From Chara braunii (Eukaryota; Streptophyta; Charophyceae; Charales; Characeae): DNA of 64,000 nt. Each line of letters begins with the position of its first letter. The first letter of the stretch is position 1. The translations under genes were made by a program, and so were the position numbers. A model generated the notes under the pieces. It was not told the DNA's origin, made no database searches, and saw only the letters and a program-made list of their open reading frames with translations. Positions 42,431-53,847 of this stretch are shown in pieces. Location of the stretch: positions 4,358,395-4,422,394 of the forward strand of contig BFEA01000045.1 in NCBI GenBank assembly GCA_003427395.1, given 5' to 3'.

Positions 42431-43815
42431 ATGGATTTGGCCCTGGCAGACAAGTACCAGTTGCGAGAGGATCTGGTCACATTGGAGAACGGACCCCAGC
42501 AGGTGGAAAAGCAAGAACGATTAATAGGTGGAATGTACCTTCTGGCAAACTCGCTGCTTCAGGATGAAGTTGCTAGGATTGAGGAGGAAAGGCAAAATAG
42601 GGAAGATAATGTGGTCCACGAAGGAGAGGATGACGATTTTGAAGAAGGAGAGATAAAAGAGGCATTTCGCGCAGAAGAGTATGACGGAGTATATCTGGAA
42701 CTGGGGATGCTCCTTTCATGTGAAATAAGAGAAAGAGATGCTAGCGAAACAGTCCTTAAAATGCGACCAAATTTCTTGGTGAGAGACGGTCATTTGTTCA
42801 TGAGAAGTAAAGGAAGGAATCCCAGAAGGGTGGTCTGTGGCGTAAATCGACAGATTGACGTTATGGCCGCCCTTCATGATGGAACGGCAGGTGGTCATGG
42901 GAGCGCAAATGCGATGTACTTAATGATTCACGACTTATATTATTGGGATGGCATGGGACACATGATTGGCAATTATTGTAAGTCTTGTGTACCATGTTAA
43001 GAGCGGTCTTCCTTTAGACCTAGGGAACCACTTCACCCTAGATATATAGACAATCTCTCAAGATTTGTGGATGGCAAGGCTATTCGCGCGAAGACAGGAG
43101 AGGTATTGGCTCAGTGCATTGAAGAATACTACCTTCGCTATCCTTTCGTCTCAAGATTCGTAATGGACAGGGGGTCTGAATTCACTTGTGCAGAAGTGAA
43201 GACGCTGTTGAAGGGATATGGTGTGATTGCCGAGTATACGACTGCGGCACACCCTCAGGCTAACGCACCAGTGGAAAGAGGACACAGTACCATTACGAAT
43301 CTCCTCGCAAAATGGACAAATAACATACCTAATCAGTGGCCAAATTTCCTGAGAGTTGCCTTCTTAGTAGAGAATATCACTGTCTAAAGGAGTACCAACT
43401 ACGCGTGGGCTACACTATGGTATGGCATACATGCGACGTTCCCTATAGAAAGTTTCCTAAAGACTTCGAGACGACAAGACCTCGAAACGACCTTGTCTTT
43501 TGAGGAGTTGCTCGATCTAAGGGCACGTCAGACTGAAGCCATAGCAGATAGAGTTCAAGAGGCGGCGAGTAGAGTGGCCAATGGTCGGACCAAGGATAAG
43601 TTCAGGTTTGGCACGAGCAAGGAAGGAGCCTCTGAAGGTGGGAGATACGGTGTTGACGTACAAGCGGTGGTTAGGGCCGTATAGAATCGCGAGATGTGGC
43701 GAGCATAGGGCATACCAGATCGAGGAGATGAATGAAACGACATGGAAGGACTAGGTATCTGGCTCGAGATTGAAGAAGTTTGTGGCACGAGATGAGGTGA
43801 GCATGGAACTGGCAA
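42431..43815 (+). pseudogene. pol: Integrase of element D
   Basis: Acidic spacer, then LVRDGHLFMRSKGRNPRRVV and the HHCC zinc domain (ALHDGTAGGHGSANAMYL ... YCKSCVPC, to about 42999). The catalytic core follows at 43067-43387: RFVMDRGSEFTCAEV (second Asp) and TTAAHPQANAPVERGHSTI (Glu). The stretch that should carry the first catalytic Asp is missing between 43000 and 43060. The tail FEELLDLRARQTEAIADRV continues to about 43815 in another frame. A dead copy. Confidence 0.83.
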
Positions 43816-44042
43816 GCCATGTGGGTTCTAGCTGTAAGGGGAAGGCCTTAGTATAGCAGAGAGAAGAAACGCAAGTTGTTAGATTAGAATGGTTTGATAG
43901 AATAAGGATAGAGTTAAGTATATATATGTATAAGTATTTAGGTAGTTATGGGAGGGCTATATATGTCTCTTATTGTAGTTGTCTGACATGCTTACCCCCT
44001 GCGCTCTTGTTGTCTCTTTCTTGTTGTGCAGGCTTGACAGCC
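43816..44042. other. Junction between pol D and gag E
   Basis: Contains a purine stretch (aaggggaagg, 43837) and AT-rich text, then a pyrimidine tract ending in tgttgtgcag just before the gag E ATG. Either a leader or a lost LTR; not resolved. Confidence 0.35.
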
Positions 44043-46398
44043 ATGCCAAGAGGGAAGGGCAGGGCAAGGCCGATGGAAGCCCCACTGAGGACTACCAGAC
44101 AGGGGGGGCAGCAGAAGACCACCAGAGAGAGCAGGTCTCCTATTTTCGATGGAGGGAGTGTAAAGATGTTTTTGGCCAGGTTTGAAGCTCATGCCAGTGA
44201 GCATGGTTGGGGAGTGACTAGGATGCTGACAGAGGTACGAGTCAGTGGCGAGTGGGCTGAGCCGATTGCGAGGTTCGCCAGGGAGTCGCTTACTTGGCAG
44301 GAGTTTGAGAGGAAGATGGAGGGACTGCACCCGTCGCCTGTGGGAAGAGACGAATCGCCTATTCGCTTCGACTCCTCCAACTTGGAGGAGTTCCCTTGGG
44401 CTTATGATCTGTTTGCAGATGAACAAAACATTTTGCCTGAGAAGAGAGTTGGAGGGTGTATCCAGTTTGTGAGGAGAGCCATCAGGTGTTTTGTCAGGAC
44501 CATCGTGGAGGGCCACAAACCGGGGCGACTGCAAGCGCCTATTGAGGCACTACTATACTTTCGAGCGGCAAGCAGAAAACAGGCGAGGGATGGAAAGGAA
44601 GAGGAGAGAGCTAGAAGGAGCAGAGGGACGAGCAATTGGACATAAAGCACCCCATGGGACACGAGGAGAGGGGAAAAGAAGGAAGGGGTACACAACTCAC
44701 AGGCATGAAATGAAAGAAGGACAGACAATTAACGAAGCACAAAGAGGAGACTCAGATGATCCAGAACCACCTCCAGAGCATGATCAGATACCTGATCATT
44801 ATCCTGAACCAGAGAAAAAACTTGATCAGCCAGACTCAGATGATCCAGAACCACCTCCAGAGCATGATCAGATACCTGATCATTGTCCTGAACGAGAGAA
44901 AAAACTTGATCAGCCTCCTGTGTCGGCAGAGCGAGATCAGCAGGAGGAGGAAGTTGCCAAGAAGAAGGAGATGGACAGGATTGAGAGGGCTGCAACGGAA
45001 AAGGAGATCAGAATCCAGATCAGGCTGAAGAATCTGGTAGAAATGAGAGACAAAATGCAGCAGGGAAAACCACCAGTAGAGGTGGAAGGCCAGAAGACTG
45101 CAAAGAAGGATGATCCTCCTCTACTCACAGAGGTCTGGGAAGGGTTTGACAGGTTGATGGAGGCTGCAGGCAGACCCACAGAGAGGCGCCAGGAGATAGG
45201 GGTTAAGTTGGTCTCCACAGACTTACTTAGCCTGAAGAGTCTCATGAAGGAAGGGTTTGGAGCAACAAAGCCATCTGATGAGAAGATAGGGAGGCGAGTG
45301 ACAAAGGTAGCACAAGCTTCTCATGGTCAGAGGGTGGACTGGGAAAGAGAGATTGAAGATCTGAAGGAGGAAGTAAAAAGGCAAGGAAAGGAGGTGGAGG
45401 CTATAGAAACAGACATGGTAGACATGTTGGCAGAGAATGGAGCCCTCAAGCTGGTCAATCAGACCCTCATCCAAGTCAGTGAGGTACTGAGGAGGCATAT
45501 CCAGACCCAACAGGCTTCATCCCAGGCAAAGGAGGCAGAGTGGGAGAGAAGATTGAAGGACATGGAGTCCAAGGTGGAGCGCCAGGTTCCTACTGCACTG
45601 GTGGATTGGACAGAGGTACAGAGTTATGGGATCGGAGGGCAGCCTGCTGAGGAGCTCTTCCAAGCCAAGAAGAAGGAAGGAGGAGGTGAACAGCAGAAGG
45701 GAGAGGAGATTCCTCTGTTGGACAAGCTAATGATGGAGCCAGATGAGATACTGGCACGAAAGCAGTCTGAGGGTGGAAAATTTGAGTGGCAGGCCCCTAC
45801 TTCCTTAGCAGTCGAGCGAGGGCCAACAATTGAGGATGACAAGCAGTCAGGGGAGGCCGCAAAGGTTGAGTATGCTATGCCTACGACAGAAGCAGAGGTG
45901 GTAGGTATGCAAGAAGTAAAGTAGAGCACAGATCAGGTCATGGTTGAGGCTGAGACGAGGGGAGACCAGGAGGGTTGTTAGGAATTAGCCACACCTCAGC
46001 ATATGCCTCTTATCACAGGGTTGGAGGATGCGTTGGGATCTTGGGCCACTGGCTTTGGGCCAAAGGGGCAAGTGGAGGCGCAGGGGGCACAGACAGACGG
46101 CAAAGCAGCCTGTCTTACTTCTTCAGGGATTCCTCAGTAGGAGGTCACGAGCGAGGTTACAGCAGCCCCCTTGTCTGTCCATTCGCAATACCAAGATAAG
46201 GTGGTTCAAAAGAGGATTGGGAAGTGCGTTTACTGTAAGAGGGGCAAGCATCGATCTGACGACTGCCCCAAGAGTCTCAAGGATGAGGCAGATGGATTGG
46301 CCACAAGGGAGTCCTCAGGGATTTGGAGAGACAGGAATGGAGTCTTGGTGCCAAAGACTCGTGATGGGGTGAGGGCAGAGTTGTATAGGCAGTTATAG
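44043..46398 (+). pseudogene. gag: Long gag-like gene E with a CCHC knuckle, no pol attached
   Basis: Starts MPRGKGRARPMEAPLRTT. The gag core is recognisable (IFDGGSVKMFLARFEAHASE, LTWQEFERKMEGLH). A frame change at about 44540 leads to a second frame that runs to 46398. It contains a charged region with a 28-residue unit twice (44749-44916), a long coiled coil (about 44960-45600), acidic linkers and a CCHC knuckle CVYCKRGKHRSDDC at 46225-46266. The second frame is interrupted only by three TAG codons (45922, 45979, 46138), each at a place where Gln would fit. No protease or RT follows within the next kilobases, so this is a gag-only remnant or a non-autonomous element. Confidence 0.75.
44749..44916 (+). 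repeat. 84-bp in-frame tandem duplication in gag E
   Basis: Two copies of a 28-codon Pro/Asp/Glu-rich unit (PEPPPEHDQIPDH ... KKLDQP). It keeps the frame. Confidence 0.92.
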
Positions 46399-48000
46399 CG
46401 GGTCATGAGTGACCACGAGTAGTGTTTTCCATTAGGGTTTGGAAAGGTCTAGAGCTAGGAGATAAGAGAGGCCTGACACTCAGTCCTGATGGATTATTGT
46501 ATACAGAAGAGCACATGGAGGATTGGATCAGACCCATGTACATCAGTGATAGAGTGACCAAGTCACGAGGGACTTTCAACTTTAAATGTATATAAAGGTG
46601 ACACTGAAAGTAGCCCCTCTGACCTTTCTGCTTCTCAGTAACGCAAAGTGTTTTGATGACATTCGTATGTATATTCAAAGCTTTTCTTAGTTTTAGGGTG
46701 TGATGTATGAGACACATATCAGAGTGATGTCGCAACTTTGATTTTTCAACATTTTGACATTTTTTTTTCTTACCTTGCATAATACTTGTGGCTTTTTTAG
46801 ATATCGATAGGAACTCTTGTTTTCGCAAGGCTCTAGACCCTGTGTACTTGTATGGATTTCAGGTGTTGTTTTGTGCGGATTTTCACAATTACTCTCAGTC
46901 TTGTGAGCTTGTCCTCATGTGAATGACTCTTGTAATGTGTACGTGTTTTGCGGTGATCTGAATTGCAAGGTCTTTCTTTGCACTCAGGTATATCTGGCAA
47001 ACAACAGATGAACCTTAAGTAAAATGAAAGAGGATGCACCTTTTTGTTTTCAAGAAAGATTGTTATGTCGTAACTTGGAAAAGGCTTGAGTAATGATAAG
47101 TATGAATGTCACAACCAAAGTTGTGCCTTTTGTGTGCAGAGGGAAGCCCGAAGGTTGGCTAACCCCCAAAAACATGAATGATATTGAGAGAGAGCACCCA
47201 AAGGAGGTGCTAAGATTATGGACAATTTTGGTGATGTAAAAGTCTAACAAGTAAAGACCAGAAATTTTGTGAGAATTATTGCTTGAATTTTGTGGCATTC
47301 ATGATGAAATTTTGGAAGAAATTTTGAGAGATATCCCTAAGACGTGTGGCCCAACCTACTGTGATCAGAGTAGGAAGGGTCACGACCCTTATCATTTGAA
47401 GATTGAGAGAAGGCACTATCCCTCCACGTAGTCCCGTGGGCAGTTGGTACGTGATCCTTTAAATTGCTTGGAAAATTTTGAGAGATCTTGATGATAAGAA
47501 TGCTTGACCACTATGAAGTCAGTCTAAGGGATATATTTGAGAGGCCGGGCTAAGGGGCCATACTTGGCATCATTGAGACGTAACTCCCAGTGTGGGCTGC
47601 TGACTGGCGCAACCTGGCAGCGGGCCCATGACTCACCAAAGGTTAGGTCTTGAAGGGTCGGCCACTCAAAGGGGCCTAGCTCGAGGGAAGGTCATTAGGA
47701 TCGATTAAGTTTGGAGTCGAAATCCTTTGGGATACCAAGATAGGAAAATCCGCCTATCGTTGTGCAACCAACGAGGGCACCATCGCTAAAATAACAACGC
47801 GATGGGTTGTAGAATCGGCATGATCAACCGATCTGCGGTGGGCCAAGATGGAGACCGAACCCACCTGTGCTAGATTCCAGAATGGGTATTTTCAGTATAA
47901 TAGATATTGATGTGGGGACTGAGGTGCCCCTATATTTGAGAGAGGTCTCGGTTAGGGCCCGCGTTCGAAGTCGTGAGCTCATTCGCGGGATCAGGGCTAA
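46399..48000. other. 1.6 kb without a gene
   Basis: AT-rich, only short minus-strand open frames. Possibly the downstream leader or LTR of element E. Nothing further identified. Confidence 0.4.
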
Positions 48001-48009
48001 GGGGACCAT

Positions 48010-48110
48010 GGCTACGATCCGGACCACCGGACAGGGATCCGGACTGTTCGTGGTCCGGGATCCGGGGTCCAAGGTCCGGGTCCGGATCTTGGTCCGAATG
48101 AGAGGGCCCC
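48010..48110. repeat. TCCGG-rich cluster 1
   Basis: Dense run of (G)GTCCGG/ATCCGG words. A related cluster in the same orientation lies at 49340-49470 ('ccggacaggg' and 'ggtccggggtccgga' in both). Confidence 0.7.
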
Positions 48111-48581
48111 TGCCCAATGGCCAATTTTTTTTTTGGTGGTCTGCGGCATTTGTTCACGCGCTGGGCCGCCCAAAAAAAATAGTGCCTTATTTTTTACCAC
48201 CCTCACCGACGATCCAGACGACCCGAAAAGTCTACGAGGGGGTTTGGTTTTCTTTGTTTTTTTCTTGTTTTCATACTTGCGGCGGCGCACTAAAAAAATA
48301 AAAAAATGAAAAAGTTGAAAGGACAGCGTGGGGTGGCCAAACATTCTCCTCGCTTCTGAAAATCAGAAAGCAAGAGGGAGAAAAGTAAGGGCCACACCAT
48401 ACCCCAAAACTGTCCTCGTTGGCTCCAACCTCTTTTCAGTAGGATCCCTACATCGTACTAGCCAGGACCCTACGTCATGCAGAAGTACAATTCAAACTTG
48501 TACTTCGTGAGCGTGGGCGGAGAATATATAGTCTGGATTCGAATTCAGGTTTGTACATCCCGGTTATGGGTCACTATTTCT

Positions 48582-48705
48582 CTGTTTTCTCGTTTTTCTT
48601 TTCTTCTCTTGTTTTTCTTCTCTTTTCTCGTTTTTCTTTTCTTTTCTCGTTTTTCTTTCCTTTTCTCGTTTTTCTTTTCTTTTCTCGTTTTTCTTTTCTT
48701 AGGAA
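48582..48705. repeat. Pyrimidine minisatellite
   Basis: About six copies of a 20-21 bp unit of the form ttttctcgtttttcttttc; almost pure T/C over 120 bp on the plus strand. Confidence 0.88.
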
Positions 48706-48851
48706 TACGTGCAATGGCCCTAAGGGCCTCTACTCACCAAATGCACAAAAGACAAAACATGTATTATTCCACGTTCTGCAAAAGATTCATTCTAATTTTG
48801 CACATTTCGGGAGCAGTGCAGCCAAGCCCTAAGAGTCACGTGCAGAGGTCA

Positions 48852-49060
48852 ACAGGGCCTAGCTACGCGAGCAACCCATAACTGCAGAAACACAGTCCTG
48901 AACTCTAATCTTGACTATATATTCGGCCAGCTCATGCTCTACTTCATATGTGTTGTCTGCCTCGATTTTGGGGGGGGATTGCACTACATGGCTGTGTGGA
49001 CCCTTCAGATAGCTTGCATGGGCCGTCTGAGCCGTGTTAAGGGGACCCGTTGCTGAGGTT

Positions 49061-49128
<68 letters not shown>

Positions 49129-49226
49129 CCCTCCCCCTGTATACACACACACCCCTTTAAAAAAAAAAAGAAAAAAAAGTGCATGTGTTGTATCACTAAT
49201 TTGCGCATGGCGTAGCTAGGCCCTGT
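48852..49226. repeat. 17-bp terminal inverted repeat enclosing a (CT)n tract
   Basis: acagggcctagctacgc (48852-48868) and its exact reverse complement (49210-49226). Inside are a CT microsatellite (49062-49127) and an A-rich run. It could be a small foldback element; no target duplication was found. Confidence 0.6.
49062..49127. repeat. (CT)n microsatellite
   Basis: About 33 CT units. Confidence 0.95.
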
Positions 49227-49339
49227 ATACACACGCACCCCTTACACCATAGGTACGATGAGAAGGAGGAGGGGGAGGAGTAGGAGTACAGCCGTGTTTT
49301 TCTTTTTTTTTGTTTTGTTTTTTTTCGGACACTATAGGG

Positions 49340-49470
49340 GATCTGGACCAAAATCCGGACAGGGGGTCCGGATCGTTCGGATATTTCAAAATGTTCCGGT
49401 GTCTCGGAACTCCGGAAGGGCCCGGGAGGTCCGGGGTCCGGATTCGGTCCGGTGTCCGGTCTGGCATAGC
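49340..49470. repeat. TCCGG-rich cluster 2
   Basis: Same word family as 48010-48110. Preceded by a T-rich run. Confidence 0.65.
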
Positions 49471-49788
49471 TATGCTAAGGACACCCAACGAGAAACTGGC
49501 GACGTTTAGGACGAAGGGAGAGGACTATTGACCTGCTACCTGGGAGCGGATATTACGCTGTAGTGCGGAACACAGTATCCCGTAATTTCGAGGCCAGGAT
49601 ATGGGAGACCCAGGTTAGAACCCTGGAAGTGGAACACCGTGACAGGGGCAGGTTGAGAAGATATCTCGAACGGAGTCGGGTCGGCGAATTGGATTGGTTA
49701 CTTCCTCGTCAACAAATGTGATTCTGTTGAGTTTATAGTTTTGATAGCCCGACGCGACGGGGACATCGCTTGATAGTGTTCGGAGAAT

Positions 49789-50784
49789 TGTCGGCCCGAA
49801 TACCCACAAGGGTATTTGGGCACAATTTTGCATCTCACAGAAGATGCGTTTTCAGCGATATCCGAGAGTGTCCCATTTCTAAGTGACCACGACCAATTCT
49901 CAGAGGTTGGGAATGACACTCAGTTTTTTATCTGATTAGAGAGTGTGTGGGCGTGCACCTTGAGGGCACACACGGTACTTAGGCGGACGTTTGGTTATGA
50001 GAGCGACACCTGCGCCTACTGACGTGAACTTGGAAAAGGTTGTGAGAAGGCTGCAGTAGCCCACGCGGAGCGGATTCGTGTCCGAGACCGACATTTGGCC
50101 GGTCTGGGCTAAGATCTAGCCATCGAATCCACTTGGCTTATTGGCCACGGCACTAGGATCAGTGAGGTGCAAAGTGCGGGACTTCCTAGGCCGACCATGA
50201 TATTGGTCAATGGTAGGAGCCGCGGGCGGCACTATTAAAGTCGGTTTTTTTTTCTTCTCTCGACGCTTAGGTGGTAAAGGTGCGGCTTTTTTGGGTAGAC
50301 AGCCTAGTAAGGAAAGTTTGAGTAACAGCGCGGTTGTGTCATATACACGACGGCGGCAGGTGAAACTGACCCCTTCATGCAGCAGGGCCGGGTATGTAGG
50401 AACCTATGATATGGTCGGAGAGCCAACGAAACTGCTTTTTAGCATTATCGGACAGGCCTAGGCCTGAAAACGGACGTCTTCATAACCAAGTCCGCGCCTG
50501 TTACCTCCAAGCTTGGGCCTAGCCCTATAGGTTATGACTTTGGACTAACACTACGAAGATCCAGGGATCGAAACCAGTTGCCGACAATGGAGGAGCGGAG
50601 GAGCGCATTGCCAGAGAAAACCGAGGGGTTGAGGGTCCCGCGGGACTATCCCCCTTGGTTTTCCTAGGGAATCCGATCGCGGGCTTGTTAGGCAGGACCG
50701 AGGGCAGGGTTCCGATGGTCCTCCTCTCCTCATTCATTTTCCTAAAATACCTAAGTTATTATTATTATTTTTTAATTTTTGTCC
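49789..50784 (+). repeat. Dispersed repeat S, copy 2
   Basis: Starts TGTCGGCCCGAATACC and is colinear with 27209-28205. It ends at the same place ('taatttttgtcc'), after which the two flanks differ completely. The shared abrupt ends show it is one defined unit of about 1 kb. Confidence 0.75.
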
Positions 50785-50791
50785 GGACTGG

Positions 50792-50855
50792 TGTCGGGAC
50801 TGGTGAGTCCCGAATAACTTCCCATCACTCGAGAGATTGAATATGGACAAACTGT
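50792..50855 (+). repeat. 64-bp TG-starting direct repeat, copy 1
   Basis: TGTCGGGACTGGTGAGTC... to caaactgt; repeated at 53771-53834 with a few changes. Confidence 0.85.
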
Positions 50856-53770
50856 GCACAACAAAGAAATCTAGAGTGAGGCGACAAGAGAGAGAAAAGT
50901 CAAGGATTAGGCCACAGGAGGGAGTGATGTCCTGGGGTGAAAACCACAGGAGGAGAAAACCAGCAACGACACGAGAATAAGCGGAGGAGCAGGGGCATAT
51001 AAGTAGCATGAGGCCGGGAGGGCCGTTGGGATGCAATAAAGACTAAGGCCAACGGGCCCTTGAACCGGCGAACGCAGCACGGCAATGACAAAGGAATGAG
51101 GGACTCGAGAGATGGACAGTCCGCAGGCCGTGAGAAGCGGGAGGACGAGGGCGCAACATGGGGGCCACCTACGGGAGCCTCGGGTTGGAGGCCTCGCGAC
51201 CAAATGAAGCGGCGCGCACAAGGCGCAAGAATAGACAAGGGAGAGGGGTTACCATGGGGCGACAAAACGCCCAAGGGACGTGGGACACCTCGGGGGAAGG
51301 CACCCGGGGCCACGTGGGACTAAGTAAACATAATGGCATCCGGGGCGAAAGGTGTCGCGGACCACCCTCGGGACTAAGTGTCGGGGACCACCGGCGGGAC
51401 TGTGTCGGGGACCACCGGCGGGACTAAGCGTCGAGAACCACCGGCGGGACCAAGTGTCGGGGACCATCGGCGGGACTAAGTGTCGGGGACCACCGACGGG
51501 ACAAGTGGCGGGGACATGTGAAAGTCCCAAGAAGAAACGGCGGGACCGCATGAGGGAAAATAATAAAGGCAAGGTGCACCGTCAAGATCGAGATCTTGAC
51601 GGCCAAGAATATTAGCAACACTAGTGCAAGCACTAGCGGTAGCAAACGGGAAGGCAAAAAGGAACAGAAAAGTAAAGAAACTTGAAATGGGAGGCATGGG
51701 AGCGATCCGAAAATCTTGGATCAGCCTCCCTCAAGAAAATGGGGTCAAACGAGACCCCATGTGAAAAATAGCCCTCCAGGAGAAAATCAGAGTAGGAGGG
51801 GCCACTATGGGAGGAAAAATAGAAGTAACGGGAGGTTCCCATGGGCATGAGAAGGCCAGCATTGCAGTCCGAGATATAACGGACTGCACCTTGGGCATAG
51901 GAAGGGCCAAAACTAAGAGGGAGGGGCTAGAAAAGGGCCTTAACGAGCACTTGACACTTGGCATGCGAGAAAAAAAAAAGAAAGAAAAGAAAAGAAAATG
52001 TGGGAGAATAAGACAAGAAGAGTGAGAGGGAGCGAGTGAGTTGGCCGTCAGTATGGACTGCCACAAGGAGGGACTGGCAGGTCCGTACTGTCCAAGAAAT
52101 GAGGAAAAGAAAAGACGGCTAGTTGACACTTGGCATGCTAGAAAAAGAAAAGAAAAGAGAAAAGAAAAGAAAAATAAAAGAGAAAAAGGCTTTAACGGTG
52201 AAAAACGACCACTTGGGGAGATTCATCCGTGACCAGATTCATTCTGGGATATGGCGGTTACAAAGGACTTTGATTTTCTTTGATTTTTTCAGAGAAAATC
52301 AAAGAAAATCAAGGCCCCATGCAACCGGAATAAAACGGATTACATGCATGAGGAGAAAGACATGTTTTAGGTGCATCTGGAGTCAAAATGAAGTCCGGAT
52401 GCACTTGGGAATTGACTGGTTCTTTTTCTTTTGAGTAGGGGCTAGTTGTGGGGCATTGGGGCTAGGAAATTGACCCATATTGCAGTCCGAGTTGCAACGG
52501 ACTGCATGGGGGAGGAAAAACACATGTTCTAGGTGCATCCAGAGCCAATATTGAGCCCGAATGCACTTAGAAATTTAACGCTTCATTTTCTTTTAGCATG
52601 GGGTAAGTTGTGGGGCTGTGGGACTAGAAAAATGGCCATGACTACTATCCGAGAAATAACGGACTGCATGGGGATGCCTAGGCTAAGGGAAAATGAGCCC
52701 CGGCAAGCCCAAAATGCTAGAAAGGAGCGATTTCGGCATGGGAGACGGTAAACGGCACCCGTGAGATGAGATCTGAAGGCCTAGAAAAATCGGCACACAT
52801 GTTGAGATGATGGGACCGCCAAGGGCAAGGGGGCCCCAAAAATAAAAAATGGGACACCATTCGGAACGTTGCCGGGGACCAAGTGGGTCCAAATGATAAA
52901 AGTCGAAAAACGGGATGCGCGCCGGCGGGACCACCGACGGGACAAAAAAATGGAACTAGTATGGAGGAGAGTGGCAGGGACTTGGGATGTCCCAAGGGAA
53001 CCATGAGCAAGCACAAGGAATATTTGTGCAAGCAAACGATACCGTCGAGATCAAGGATCTAGACGGTGGAAAATATTAGCACCACTAGTGCAAGCACTAA
53101 TGGGGGCAAGTGGGAGAGCAATGGGAGAAAAGAAAGCAAAATAATGGTATTGGGAGGGTTGCCCAGCAATCCGAGATATCTCGGACTAGCTAGGCATGAG
53201 AAAAGAGAGCCTTAAGAGGCTCAACATAAGAAAGAAACAGTCCGTAGAAAATCGGAGCAAATGGGGCTCGAAATTGGACAAACGGAGGCAAAACGGAGCC
53301 CTCTAGGAGCATGGGGGTGACATTGTTGGAATCCGAGAAATAACGGCCAAGTGACAACCATGAATCTGGCCTTGGATGAGGCCTTAGGGCCTAGAAGGAG
53401 GGTGCACAGCAGTTTGACACTTGTCACAACTGAAATAAAAGAAAAAGAAAGAAAAATGAGAGAGAAATGAGGGAGAATGAAACAAAAAGGGAGAAAAGAG
53501 TGGAGGAGAGTGTGCCGGCCTATTGGGACCTGCACAGTAGGGACTGGTAGGTCCCAACTGCGACCTCATCCCTCCTAGAATGAGGGAGGGCAATCTGAAA
53601 CATAGAGGTATGGCCCTTGGGGCCATATCTCAATAAAATCTGAATTAAAAAGTAGAAAATGAGAGGAAATGCAAAAAGGAAAAGGCCGGTTTTCCTTTGG
53701 ACTATGGATCTGAGATCAGATCTCATGGTGGAGAGGAACTAGCCGTTTTTTGTGGGCCAGCTGAGAACGG
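50856..53770. repeat. Hairpin-rich repetitive region between the 64-bp repeats
   Basis: No coding recognised. It contains a ~26-bp minisatellite (51352-51515, core ggggaccaccggcgggacta) and a 24-bp palindrome ccgtcaagatc-ga-gatcttgacgg (51579-51602) with a diverged copy at about 53043. A recurring imperfect palindrome gcagtccg...cggactgc lies at 51864, 52482 and, in weaker form, 52645, 53164 and 53334. A perfect 18-bp hairpin lies at 52270-52312. Blocks such as 'actagtgcaagcacta' recur about 1.46 kb apart, so an ancient internal duplication is likely. Confidence 0.65.
52270..52312. repeat. Perfect 18-bp AT-rich hairpin
   Basis: ttgattttctttgatttt, 7-base loop, then its exact reverse complement. 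Confidence 0.95.
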
Positions 53771-53834
53771 TGTCGGGACTGGTGAGTCCTGAATAACTTC
53801 CCATCACTTGAGAGACTGAATATGGGCAAACTGT
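53771..53834 (+). repeat. 64-bp TG-starting direct repeat, copy 2
   Basis: Matches 50792-50855; followed by unrelated sequence. Confidence 0.85.
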
Positions 53835-53847
53835 ACTCTCCAGTAGG

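Noticed and set aside
44043-46398. Reassigned stop codon (TAG read as Gln)
   Set aside because: TGA and TAA also interrupt retroelement frames, and frame changes occur in most of them; deamination of CAG and CGA explains the pattern with less.
49570-49640. tRNA or SINE head at 49.6 kb (cccaggttagaaccctgg)
   Set aside because: B-box-like word only; no A box at the right distance and no tRNA fold.
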